A DNA stretch of 34,207 nucleotides from Tritrichomonas foetus (GCA_001839685.1 MLAK01000601.1:1-34207), one strand, 5' to 3'. Counted from the stretch's first letter, positions 18,651 through 27,536 are shown. Numbers and translations: made by a program. The notes: a model not told the origin generated them from the letters alone.

Positions 18651-19463
18651 ATGAACTCTACTCCAAAACGAGGCAAGACCAAGCCTTCACAAACTTGCTC
18701 GGATGTTGAAGAAGAGTTCTCTCGTCGATTTTTATCGCTTTTCACATCACTCTATGATACTCCATCAGCTGATGCCGTTCAATCCTTCCCGCCTGTTGCC
18801 CGATCGAATTCTCAAGCGCCAAGCGAAACAAAAAGCAAACTCGCATCAAATCCACCGCCGTTTAACGCAACAGTTTGGGATCTCAGATTAAAGAAAACAG
18901 TCGATAATCAGATTCTCTTGAACGAAGAAGCTTCTGAGCTTGTATCTCAGAATCTCGATAGTATTGAGGAAATGTTAGCTGAAAATAATGAAAAAGTTCA
19001 AGATGTATTCCAGGCCGATAAAGCGGAGCGAGCAGACGTTCCAAAGTACCTACAGAATTTCCAGAATCAGTTAAAGATAGACCGCGAGCGAAAGAGGGGA
19101 CCCCCAGCGCCATTAAATATCCCAGAGGCAGAAAGACAGTTTAACCAACGCCTTCAAAAGCAGAAGCAGAGGGAAATCGAGCGCAAGAAGAGAATGAAAG
19201 AAAGGCAGGCCCAGCAGGCAAAAGAGCACATGGACTTTTTGAAATCTTTGCCAAAAACAAGGAAATCTGAAAATAAAATGCCAACCGCTCAATCTGAAAA
19301 CAAGGCAAGGCATGAAAGGGCGCTCGAACTGTTAAAGAAAAGGCGCGAGGGAGTGTCATCTACAAAGTCGCGCACGAAGTCAAATAAAGAAAGTGCAGTG
19401 GCGACTCCAAAAACGCCGAAGGTTGCAGCAGATCCAATGTATTACGACAATGGCAGTGATTGA
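18651..19463 (+). CDS. Basic coiled-coil protein, possibly enkurin-like
   Basis: A 270-residue, highly charged protein. The N-terminal 70 residues are Ser/Pro-rich and probably disordered. Residues 70-120 are acidic helix. From 128 there is ADVPKYLQNFQNQL, then a PP-containing turn, an EAERQ helix, a long Arg/Lys/Gln coiled coil (about 160-200), and FLKSLPKTRKSENK...ELLKKRREG. The order VPKYL, Pro-rich turn, E-x-E-R helix, short L-P segment and terminal K/R helix resembles the enkurin domain (FAP106-type inner-junction proteins of axonemes) in outline, but I cannot confirm this without a profile search. Codons are richer in G and C than in the giant gene next door, as often seen in strongly expressed genes of AT-rich protists. 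The ATG is directly preceded by TCA. Lies 224 bases downstream of the giant gene on the same strand. Confidence 0.8.
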   Translation: MNSTPKRGKTKPSQTCSDVEEEFSRRFLSLFTSLYDTPSADAVQSFPPVARSNSQAPSETKSKLASNPPPFNATVWDLRLKKTVDNQILLNEEASELVSQNLDSIEEMLAENNEKVQDVFQADKAERADVPKYLQNFQNQLKIDRERKRGPPAPLNIPEAERQFNQRLQKQKQREIERKKRMKERQAQQAKEHMDFLKSLPKTRKSENKMPTAQSENKARHERALELLKKRREGVSSTKSRTKSNKESAVATPKTPKVAADPMYYDNGSD

Positions 19464-19479
19464 ATTTCTTATTAAACTA

Positions 19480-20132
19480 CATTTTAAACTTATACATTTT
19501 AAATCTCCTCATTTTAAATCTCCTCATTTTAAANNNNNNNNNNNNNNNNNNNNNNNNNNNNNNNNNNNNNNNNNNNNNNNNNNNNNNNNNNNNNNNNNNN
19601 NNNNNNNNNNNNNNNNNNNNNNNNNNNNNNNNNNNNNNNNNNNNNNNNNNNNNNNNNNNNNNNNNNNNNNNNNNNNNNNNNNNNNNNNNNNNNNNNNNNN
19701 NNNNNNNNNNNNNNNNNNNNNNNNNNNNNNNNNNNNNNNNNNNNNNNNNNNNNNNNNNNNNNNNNNNNNNNNNNNNNNNNNNNNNNNNNNNNNNNNNNNN
19801 NNNNNNNNNNNNNNNNNNNNNNNNNNNNNNNNNNNNNNNNNNNNNNNNNNNNNNNNNNNNNNNNNNNNNNNNNNNNNNNNNNNNNNNNNNNNNNNNNNNN
19901 NNNNNNNNNNNNNNNNNNNNNNNNNNNNNNNNNNNNNNNNNNNNNNNNNNNNNNNNNNNNNNNNNNNNNNNNNNNNNNNNNNNNNNNNNNNNNNNNNNNN
20001 NNNTCATTTTAAATCTCCTCATTTTAAATCTCCTCATTTTAAAGTTATTCATTTTAAAGTTATTCATTTTAAAGTTATTCATTTTAAATCTCCTCATTTT
20101 AAAGTTCTTCATTTTAAATCTCTTCATTTTAA
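19480..20132. repeat. 15-bp tandem satellite array with N run
   Basis: Units of cATTTTAAATCTCCT, with variants ending AGTTATT, AGTTCTT or ATCTCTT, are visible on both sides of an N run (19534-20003). Unit starts fall at 19480, 19495, 19510, 19525 and again at 20005, 20020, ... 20125. The two sides are in the same register (480 = 32 x 15), giving about 44 units if the gap length is right. Variant units cluster at the right edge. All frames are open simply because 15 is divisible by three; I do not call a protein here. Confidence 0.93.
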
Positions 20133-20220
20133 CTACACATATCTTCTTTTCACTTTCTATGTTATTAGCATATATTAAATATCAGGATTATAATTTTAAC
20201 ATTTTATTTTTGATGGAGTA

Positions 20221-20393
20221 ATGGTGACCAATGATATTATTGCTTTCTGTGATATTCGTCTTCTGCATATTATTCATATCATGATTTAGTAAAGTCTTGG
20301 CTTTTGGAATTGCCTTCACAAGAAGCCTTTGATATTCCCGTAAAAAGAGGAGTTTCTTTGAATGCAGGATGGGAAAGAATAGTTCACATTTAA
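20221..20393 (+). pseudogene. Possible frameshifted small ORF
   Basis: An ATG frame from 20221 (MVTNDIIAFC) and a frame open from 20253 to the TAA at 20391-20393 (contains KSWLLELPSQEAFDIPVKRG) would form one peptide of about 57 residues if one base were added near 20251. The composition is protein-like, but the length is close to chance expectation. Could be a decayed gene, a sequencing error, or nothing. Confidence 0.2.
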
Positions 20394-20453
20394 ATAAGAA
20401 TTAATTTGTAAAATATATCACAGCTTTTATGATTTACAATAATAAAAAAATAA

Positions 20454-20925
20454 TTACATTTTTGTGTGAACAAACGTTTTCAATTCATCACGGCACAGCC
20501 CCTGCGGCGAGTCAGAAATCATCGACAAAAGAGACTGGGCCTCCCCGGGTGTCACGTATACGCCGTTTGCCTGCATGAGCGTGACGATGTCTGCAGCGTC
20601 GACAACAGAATCAGAATTTGAATCGAGTGCCTGAAAAAGTGAATCAATTTCTTCATCGAACGAGAGCTGATTATATTTTCGGGTCATTAAAACGACAAAA
20701 GCATTGAAATCGACTTTCGGTTCATCTCCAACGACATCATTGATGAGCATTTTTAATTCTTGGGCGGTGGTTTTAACTCCAATCCCGGTCAGCATTTGAG
20801 ATATTTCGCGATGACCGAGAAGTCCGTCTGATGACTTGGTGCAGAGCATATTATAGACATTACGTAATTCGCTGGAGTTAGAAAAAATAAAGATACGCCA
20901 ATTGTTCTGGTGCTAATACTTCCAT
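20454..20925 (-). CDS. Calmodulin-like EF-hand protein, two exons joined by a 25-nt intron
   Basis: The obvious 131-residue ORF (20454-20849) begins inside an EF-hand. Reading upstream, exon 1 (20897-20925, starting MEVLAPEQLA) joins exon 2 (20454-20871, starting ELRNVYNML) when a 25-nt intron is removed, giving 148 residues, against 149 for calmodulin. The join falls within codon GC|C and restores the calmodulin pattern L-x-x-E-Q-L-A-E-L-R-x-x-Y. The central linker (RKYNQLSFDEEIDSLFQALD) aligns with the calmodulin linker. Only loop 3 (DSNSDSVVDAAD) is nearly canonical; loops 1, 2 and 4 have lost ligands, so calcium binding is weak or at one site. Likely a structural calmodulin/centrin relative, not calmodulin itself. 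The codons are notably GC-rich. Without splicing the protein would lack its first helix. Confidence 0.85.
20872..20896 (-). other. Candidate 25-nt spliceosomal mini-intron
   Basis: On the minus strand the segment starts GTATCT, is T-rich in the middle and ends TTCTAACTCCAG. It has a GT..AG boundary and a CTAAC branch-point motif immediately before the acceptor, the fused branch/acceptor layout known for trichomonad introns. Unspliced, the frame meets an in-frame TAG upstream (20913-20915) and has no ATG before residue M18; spliced, it gives a calmodulin-like N-terminus. Confidence 0.82.
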
Positions 20926-20935
20926 TAGTGGAAAT

Positions 20936-20950
20936 TATTCGTTACGTTTT
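20936..20950 (-). promoter_or_regulatory. AACGTAACGAAT block upstream of the calmodulin-like gene
   Basis: About 12-25 bases before the ATG at 20925 the minus strand reads AAAACGTAACGAAT. It contains TAACGA, the core of the Myb recognition element described for Trichomonas vaginalis, and shares ACGT/CG content with the regions before the genes at 7966 and 18651. Functional role is inference. Confidence 0.3.
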
Positions 20951-22023
20951 TTAATGATGGAAACTTTTTCTATATTACTGATTTTATACAGAAAAGTTCA
21001 GAAAAAAATAGATGCCATTTCGTTTTGTGTGAAAAATGTTTAATGTTGACATTTTGGCGATTTTTAGGGAAAAAGTGAATGAAATCTATCAAGGTTTCCC
21101 AATATTTGGTCAATTCAAATGGAATGTTAAAAATATTGGGTTTAATAATACTGGGTTCAAATGGAATGTTTTAACAGTGATAAGAATGAAAGTTTGGCCA
21201 TTAATAATTTAATGGTAAAATTGATATTTAGAATAATAGTGAATATTCATGTAATGAAATATACTCATTTATAAAAGAAAATATTTTAGTTTTGAATGTT
21301 TTGCGTGAATTCAACAATTTATATGATTGATTTATTTTTTCATTTCTGCAGCTTTTTACTGTAATTAAAAGTGCTGCAACTTTTATGTCTTGTTAAATAA
21401 ACCAATGTTCATTCTGGCTAAGGTAATAAAATGAAATTAGAATTTAAAATTAATCCAAACTGATTTATTTTGTTCTTATAATGGAGGAATAAAGATAAAA
21501 TAGTGAATAGAATCTAGATAATGAATCGATAAACATTTTCTTCGGTGAACATTTTGACATTCAAATTATTTCTCAATTTATGATATTTTTTAGAATCCTT
21601 TATGGAATAACTAAATAAAAGGAGTATTAAAATATTTAAATCGAATCTGTCAAAGTTTTTGATTGATGCAATAAATATGGAATAGTCTTGAAAAGAAAAC
21701 AGTGTGACAACTTAATCTTATATCATTTGATTATACACTCAATTTGACCGAAACTCATTCTTTTCATGATGTAAAAATCGTATGAGAAAATAGTCAAAAC
21801 CTGGTTAACTTCTAATAGAAAATTGAAGAAAAAACAGGAAAATTAAATATTTTCATTCGAAATCTTCACAATTTTTGAATATGCTTTTGAATATTTATCG
21901 TAAATATACGAACCTTTTAAATTTATAAAAAAATTTTTGAATCCTTACAGAAAAATATTTGAAGGGAGTTTGAAGGAAATTTTGTGTGAGTCACATCATT
22001 TATTTTAGCGATGTTCAGATAAA
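20951..22023. other. Intergenic, AT-rich, no gene supported
   Basis: Contains a short direct repeat (TTCAAATGGAATGTT near 21114 and 21157). A 58-codon ORF at 21036-21212 lies across it and is within chance expectation for this base composition. Otherwise nothing recognised before the Myb gene. Confidence 0.5.
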
Positions 22024-22608
22024 ATGAGGGGAAATAAAGAAAAGAGATTACGAAGACCATTTAGGCCTGATGAAGATGAAAAACTCAAAACATTAGTGAA
22101 TGAATTTGGTGATCAAAATTGGAATTTCATTTCCCAACTCATGGTTGATAGAAATCCACGTCAGTGTAAAGATAGATGGAAGAACTTCTTGAGAAGTGAA
22201 TTATATGAACCAAGAAAAAGAGAATGGACTCAACAAGAAGATCGTGTTATTATTGAAAAGTTTAATGAGATCGGCCCTCAGTGGAAACTAATGGAGAGGT
22301 TTTTTAACGGAAGAATGCAGTATGATTTAAGAAACAGATATCTATCTCTCAAAAAAGCTTTTAATCGAACAATTGTTAATTACATTCATTGTCGCAAAAG
22401 GAAATCATTAAAGCACTTTACTAGTGATTCTAAATTGGCCTTCAATAATGAAAGCAATATTACCGATGAATTTACAAACAATCAAAATTATAAACCAGTT
22501 GATGATGATTTTGATGAATATGATAATGATTTGAACCATATAATTGATGATCAAGAATTTAATCTTGATTTTGATTTTGATTTTAATGATGAATATTTTA
22601 TTGGATGA
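22024..22608 (+). CDS. Myb-like DNA-binding protein (R2R3 type)
   Basis: A 194-residue protein with two Myb repeats. Repeat 1 (about 10-57): F..DED..L..LV.EFG..NW..IS..M..R...QC..RW, with Phe in place of the first Trp. Repeat 2 (about 63-110): W..QED..I...F.EIGPQW......F.GR..YDLRNRY. A basic stretch (KKAFNR...HCRKRK) follows, then an acidic, Asn-rich tail (about 149-194) ending in DFDFDFNDE that could be an activation region. Trichomonads have very large Myb families of this size; some bind promoter or initiator elements. Expected to be a nuclear transcription factor, targets unknown. An AATAAA follows the stop at about 22617. Confidence 0.92.
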   Translation: MRGNKEKRLRRPFRPDEDEKLKTLVNEFGDQNWNFISQLMVDRNPRQCKDRWKNFLRSELYEPRKREWTQQEDRVIIEKFNEIGPQWKLMERFFNGRMQYDLRNRYLSLKKAFNRTIVNYIHCRKRKSLKHFTSDSKLAFNNESNITDEFTNNQNYKPVDDDFDEYDNDLNHIIDDQEFNLDFDFDFNDEYFIG

Positions 22609-23472
22609 ATTAGTTCAATAAAAAATCATTAATTTATTTGCTTTTAGAATTTATTTTGATATACTTATACGGATTTCATGAAGAATTCCGTCTGGCGAGA
22701 CTTAACCGGAAATTCATATTTGAGTCATTTCAGAATAAGGTGAAATAAAACGGTTAATCTAATTCAAATATAGTCATATTTAGCCAATAAAAACGGTTTC
22801 TGTGGAATGAGTTAAATTTAAATCCATTCTTGCAGACTTATCGATTCATTCGAGCATGAGAATTCCCTCCTAAAATGGATAGTTAATAGCGTGTAATCTT
22901 TAAGTTTCGTGAATCACTTCTGAATCTCTCACAAACATATGGTCATAATTTTAGTTGATACTAATGATTCTGTTTAAACTATTTTTTATATTTAACTATA
23001 TTTTAATATATTAACAGTTAACTAAAATAAAATATAATTGCTTATTGATCGAATAAATTATGTTTTGTGTGAACAAATCAGAAAAACGAACAACGTATAA
23101 AGATCGCCTTTTGACCCAAGATTGATCTCATTTTTTTATATGATGTGCAGGTAACTTTCACTAGAATAAATATGCTATTTTTAAGGAATTTCTACCAAGC
23201 ATTTTCGAAAAAAGCCCTTTTTTATTCGAAAAATTGAAATTGTAAAAAGTGTTTTTCAGAAAGCTCCACTAGAGTTTTTTAAAAAATTAATTTATTTTTT
23301 ATATTCATATTATAAAGCTAATAACATAGTAATATTATTTTAACAATAAAGCGAATTTTCAAAAATGATGTTTTTTTTTTAGAAGAATTGAATACGTATT
23401 CAAAAAGTTAGAATTCTAATATTGAATTTTACTTATTCCATTATTCAGTATTGTTTGTGATAATAAAAAGTA
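22609..23472. other. Intergenic, no gene seen; holds a recurring 17-bp motif
   Basis: AT-rich. Contains TGAAGAATTCCGTCTGG at 22679-22695, matching 7829-7845 with two mismatches, and a small hairpin GTCTGGCGAGAC (22690-22701). No coding region or structural RNA recognised. Confidence 0.5.
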
Positions 23473-24438
23473 TCATTCAAGAAGATATATTAGAGCATCA
23501 ATAGCTTCCGATTTTAGGTATTCCTGGAGGTTTACAATCGATTGTATTCCAGAATCATTATATTCCATCCACATTTTTTCTCTTAAAATCACTTTATAAT
23601 GGAAATTTGAATAGAGTAATATCCCAAATAAATGATATTTATTCAAATTCCATCTCAAAATATTGTCGGGTTTTATCTTTGGAATTCCAGATCCAACTCT
23701 TACACGAAGAACTAAAAAATAAGGCATTCGAGCAATCATATCGATTGTTCGAACTGATGTCTGCAGAAGGCAATGTTCACAGGAATAATTCAAAAGAATA
23801 TCAGGTTGAAAGTAATTTTTCAATGCTTCTTCAATAGTTTCACTTGAATCGACTGATATCGTCAATGAGGTGAAATCATTGTTCGTAGTTTGAGTAAAGC
23901 CGCATTGGCATGTTTTTACATTTTCACTTTTTCCAAAAAACAATAAATCAAAATTTAAATTATCATAATTTACAAGAGTTTTGGTTAGTCTTCTTATCAT
24001 AAAATCTAGAAACAAAAGCGGATCATCCATTTCTCCATCTACAAACATTCTTGATGAAGTTTTCTCCACAATTCTTATGAAGTTTGGCATATCAATACGA
24101 TTGTTTCGATATTGATTTAACAATGTTTTGGTTGTTTGATAAAATTCATCTGTACTAGAAGAATTAGTAATAATTTCTACAAATTTATTAATGTGAAACA
24201 ACAGTTGAATGACAACATTTATGTAACATGAAGAAGCTTTATGATTGGGAATTCCAGTATAATGAATTTGTATATAGGAACTTGGTTTTTGCGATTTAAA
24301 TAAACGAGATGGGAAAGTATTAAAAAAAGCTCCTTTAGTATTTATTTGATTTTGATTTATTTGATTTTGATTTGTTTGATTTTGATTTGTTTGATTTTGA
24401 TTTATTTGATTTTGATTTATTTGATTTTGATTTGTTTG
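23473..24438 (-). CDS. Ubiquitin-specific protease (USP/UCH family), N-terminus missing
   Basis: The ORF extends well upstream of its first recognisable Met; 321 codons are open up to the single N at 24439, so the gene is 5'-partial. Order: a QNQ[I/T]N pentapeptide repeat (24341-24438), a linker, then the Cys box (GIPNHKASSCYINVVIQLLF; catalytic Cys codon 24226-24228), a QQD-box-like segment (DDPLLFLDFMI), a zinc ribbon with CQC and CEHC, and the His box YHLFGILLYSNFHYKV with His at 23599-23601 and NDS with Asp at 23554-23556. The Cys box has one extra residue between the oxyanion Asn and Cys compared with typical USPs, and the GHY motif is FHY, so activity is likely but divergent. Expected role: removing ubiquitin from proteins. 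The mariner fragment starts right at the N. Confidence 0.82.
   Translation of the reverse strand, partial: QTNQNQINQNQINQNQTNQNQTNQNQINQNQINTKGAFFNTFPSRLFKSQKPSSYIQIHYTGIPNHKASSCYINVVIQLLFHINKFVEIITNSSSTDEFYQTTKTLLNQYRNNRIDMPNFIRIVEKTSSRMFVDGEMDDPLLFLDFMIRRLTKTLVNYDNLNFDLLFFGKSENVKTCQCGFTQTTNNDFTSLTISVDSSETIEEALKNYFQPDILLNYSCEHCLLQTSVRTIDMIARMPYFLVLRVRVGSGIPKIKPDNILRWNLNKYHLFGILLYSNFHYKVILREKMWMEYNDSGIQSIVNLQEYLKSEAIDALIYLLE
24341..24438. repeat. 15-bp coding tandem repeat (QNQ[I/T]N)
   Basis: Six and a half units of TTTRTTTGATTTTGA; on the minus strand in the USP frame they encode Gln-Asn-Gln-Ile/Thr-Asn. The array runs straight into the single N at 24439, where the next expected base would continue the repeat, so the true array length is unknown. 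Confidence 0.9.
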
Positions 24439-24439
24439 N
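24439..24439. other. Single-N junction
   Basis: Left of this base is the USP tandem repeat on the minus strand; right of it is the middle of a mariner transposase on the plus strand. Neither end of the mariner element is at the junction, so this is either a compressed assembly gap or a real deletion breakpoint. Confidence 0.7.
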
Positions 24440-25201
24440 CGATATATTGCTAATGTTTTAGGTGAACCAAAATCGACAATTTATGATCGTTTAACATCAA
24501 AATTAATGTATAAACATGTGCATCTTCGATGGGTGCCACATATTCTAACAGAAAATCAAAAGGCCAATAGAGTTTTATTGGCAAAAAAACTTCTTAAAAT
24601 TTTGAATGCAGAACAAAAAACTAATTTCACCTTTTTAATAACAGGAGATGAGTCTTGGTTTTATTCCAAGACTGATTTCAATACACAATGGATTCCTGAA
24701 AACTCAGTAATCCCAACTATTCAAAATCCAGGGTTTCAGATCACTAAATTTATGGTGACTGTATTTTGGAACCCTCATGGGATAATTCATATTGATGTTT
24801 TGCCGCCAAATGAAAAGTTTAATGCTGCATATTATATTACAGCCATTATGTCAAAAATTGTTGAGTTTAAAAACTCGAATAATTATAAAAAATTATTTGT
24901 TCATTATGACAATGCAAAGCCTCATGTGGCAAAAATTGTCAAAAAATATATAAATGAAAACTCACTAGAATCAGTTCCACATCCGGCATATTCACCTGAT
25001 TTGGCGCCTAGCGACTTTTTTTTATTTGGAACTATTAAAGAAAAAGTTAAAGGAATTGTTTTTGAATCACCAAGCCATTTGATTCAAACAATAGTCCAAA
25101 TTTTCAATGAAATTCCATCGGAAACTTTGTTTTCAGTTTTTGCAGAATGGCAAAATAGACTGAAAAAAGTTATTGATGCCAATGGAGACTACATATTTTG
25201 A
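24440..25201 (+). mobile_element. Mariner transposase (DD34D), 5'-truncated
   Basis: The frame is open from the N at 24439; the visible part begins in a helix-turn-helix (IANVLGEPKSTIYDRL) well upstream of the first ATG at 24506, so the start is missing. Then WVPHILTENQKANRVLLAK, the linker motif of mariners, and the catalytic triad: TGDESWFY (first Asp), VHYDNAKPH (second Asp) and YSPDLAPSDFFLFG (third Asp) with exactly 34 residues between the last two, the DD34D signature. The C-terminus looks complete (...ANGDYIF, TGA) with AATAAA shortly after. No frameshift or stop in the 253 visible codons, so the copy is recent or active elsewhere. T. vaginalis and relatives carry mariners. I could not fix the right terminal inverted repeat. 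Confidence 0.92.
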
Positions 25202-25257
25202 AATACTTATCAATAAAAAATGACTTATTAGAAATGACTTTATTATACTTAGTGACA

Positions 25258-26550
25258 TCACATTACCGGACACCCTATAGTATCATATTGATAAAATGTA
25301 TTTTTTGATATTGCTTCTTTTGAATTGTAATTTTTTAAAAATACAGCACCATATTTTATTAAGTGTTTTCGTATCCTTTTAAGAATATGAGCTGGGTCAT
25401 TTGGTGTCATAACACAATCTTTAATACTTAACAACTCTGAACTTTTTTTAAAGTATTTTGTCCATTTCTCAAAATATTTTGTTTGTGCACTGTCATATGA
25501 TGGATCTGCATCATATGAGTGCATTATTACTCGAAAAGGACTTGAAATTTCTTTACTAATATTTTGTAGTGAGTTTAAAATATTTTGATCTGCAGATCCA
25601 TTGTTTGATGTATATACAAAAACAGGAAAAGATGAAACCGTAAAGAAAGGATTTATCATAAAAATAAAAATATTATTAATAAAACTATTGTTTTCAATTA
25701 ATTCTGCCATCATTTTTCGATACAATAAACAGTCATTAGAATAAAACGGATCATATTTCGAAATAATTTTCTTACCACTGTCTAAAACTCCATAAATTTC
25801 TTTTTTCTTTCTGTGGAAGCATTGTTCCACATGAGTGGCATCAACAGAAATATTTACATATAATTCTTCAGGTAATTCCACTTTATCCTGAAGAATATCG
25901 GTAAAATAGCGAATTATATTTGTAATTTTATTTATCTGACTAAAATCACAGAAACATGGGATGTTTTCAGTTTTAATCCAAGAATTGATAGTCAAAGTGC
26001 ACGGACCATTTAAAAGATTTGAAACATATGTATATTGTGTTGTTTTTAAATTACAATATAATTCGATCCAAAAAAGACGTGACTCTATATCATAAACATT
26101 TTTTTTTCTGTAAACAAAATTTTTAAAATTATTAGCAATAGCGTGGGATACAGGTTGACTTAAGAATTGATTTAGCATTTCTTCTATTAATAAAGTATCT
26201 TTTTGTCTCTTTTTTTGTTGCAAACATTGAATAATTTTCATATTTTCTTTATGTTTGGTTTTATAACGAGAAATAACACCCTCTCTGGATTTTTTTTCTT
26301 GTGCTTCTTTATATTTTTTTTTCTTCTGATTATATTTTGTTATTGTTTGAGTTTGCTGGGAAAATGGTTGTTCCGGTTCATCGAAATCAAAATTAGTTCG
26401 AATTAAATTTAAATGATTTGGCAATTGCTTTTGAGTTCGAGCCGATAGAAAATGTAATAATTTTTGTAGAATGGAATATAAGAGGTAAATATAAAAAAAA
26501 ATGCCACTGAGAGCAAGAAATTCTATCATTTTTTTGATGATTAATTTCAT
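25258..26550 (-). mobile_element. Transposase-like protein, possibly P-element/THAP-related, C-terminus truncated
   Basis: A 430-residue ORF from the ATG at 26550 (the frame upstream has no ATG). N-terminus hydrophobic, then a Lys-rich helix. Three blocks recall the RNase H-like core of P-element/THAP9-type transposases: YTYVSNLLNGPCTLTINSWI (insertion-type helix before the core), NISVDATHVEQCF...EIYGVLD (first Asp region), and PNDPAHILKRIRKHLIKYG (the DPPHLLK-x-IR block). The family normally continues well past this last block to the final acidic residue; here it stops at GCPVM* just next to the mariner 3' flank, so it looks cut short. The assignment rests on motif recall and is uncertain; it could be another DDE-type family. 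Nothing suggests a host function. Confidence 0.5.
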
Positions 26551-27516
26551 AAAACGCAACTTTTTCAATACATATTCAGTCGATATTTCAATGAAAAAAA
26601 ACCATTTCCATTAAAATTTTTTTATTCTTTAAAAGGCTAAAATGTCATATTAATGAAGAATTTCCATTTGAAAATAAATACACATATATGTAACAATATT
26701 TTTCTTTAATAAATATGTGTCAATCAAGAATTACAATTTTTTTTAGGAATATTTATAAAAAAGTATTAGCATCAAAAAAATGTCATAGATATATTTTAAA
26801 TTGTATATAGTTACATCCACATAAAAAATTAATAGAAAATATCTATTAGATTTTGTTTAAATGCAAAAAATTACAAAAACTCTTTGGTGTGCAGAACGGC
26901 TTATTCATTTTTTTCTTAATTTTACTTGATAAAAATGAATTATATCAAAAATAATTAGGATTTGGGGTTATAGATCCTGAAAAATTGAAAAACCACGGTT
27001 TTAGAAATTATTATTTTTTCTACCCTTTAAAATCATTTAAACTTCAAATTAATTATATATTCATGATATTTAAATATAATTAAGATTATATTATGAAATT
27101 TAAATCAAATTAATAATTTTTTACTGACAAAAAATTAAATATCATTTTTCGAAATTGTCAAGTGACCATGCTGCTGAACAGTTTAATAATCATATATCGA
27201 TAGTCTATCTAGTATGTAATGATGCAGTGTTTTTCGTTTTTCGAGAAACCTATCCTGTCTGAAGAAAAAGTTGATTCAAAATATCTTTATACGATGTAAA
27301 AACGATATTACAAATAACTTTATCTTCATCATCTCTCGATTTATTATTATTATTATTATCATAATATTAATATTTTAAAATAAATAATTATGCTATTTTG
27401 TTGTATAACTTCTTTAATCTCTTATGTTATCAGATTTTTCATATCTATGACAAACCAGAACACATTGTGAGGTATGAAGTGATCGTCATGTTTTCAAACA
27501 CATTCAAAATTTCTAT
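26551..27516. other. Intergenic, AT-rich, no gene seen
   Basis: Very AT-rich, with poly-A/T tracts and a short (ATT)n microsatellite around 27341-27358. No coding region supported. Could be flank of the transposase-like element; I found no terminal repeat by eye. Confidence 0.5.
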
Positions 27517-27531
27517 TCATTGAATTCATTA
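27517..27531 (+). promoter_or_regulatory. Initiator-like TCATT motifs before the sirtuin gene
   Basis: TCATT occurs at 27517-27521 and 27526-27530; the second (TCATTA) is 11 bases before the ATG at 27537. Both fit the trichomonad initiator TCA(+1)Y(T/A), which would give a leader of under 20 bases. Confidence 0.5.
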
Positions 27532-27536
27532 ATTTA

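Noticed and set aside
19480..20132. CRISPR-like array
   Set aside because: The units are directly contiguous 15-mers without spacers, in a eukaryotic setting.
19393..20221. Long ORFs through the N run, repeating HFKSP, ILNLL or RRFKM
   Set aside because: A 15-bp repeat without stops is open in several frames; the Ns hide nothing that can be read as protein.
21036..21212. 58-codon ORF upstream of the Myb gene
   Set aside because: Length within chance expectation for this base composition, no initiator motif, no recognised family.
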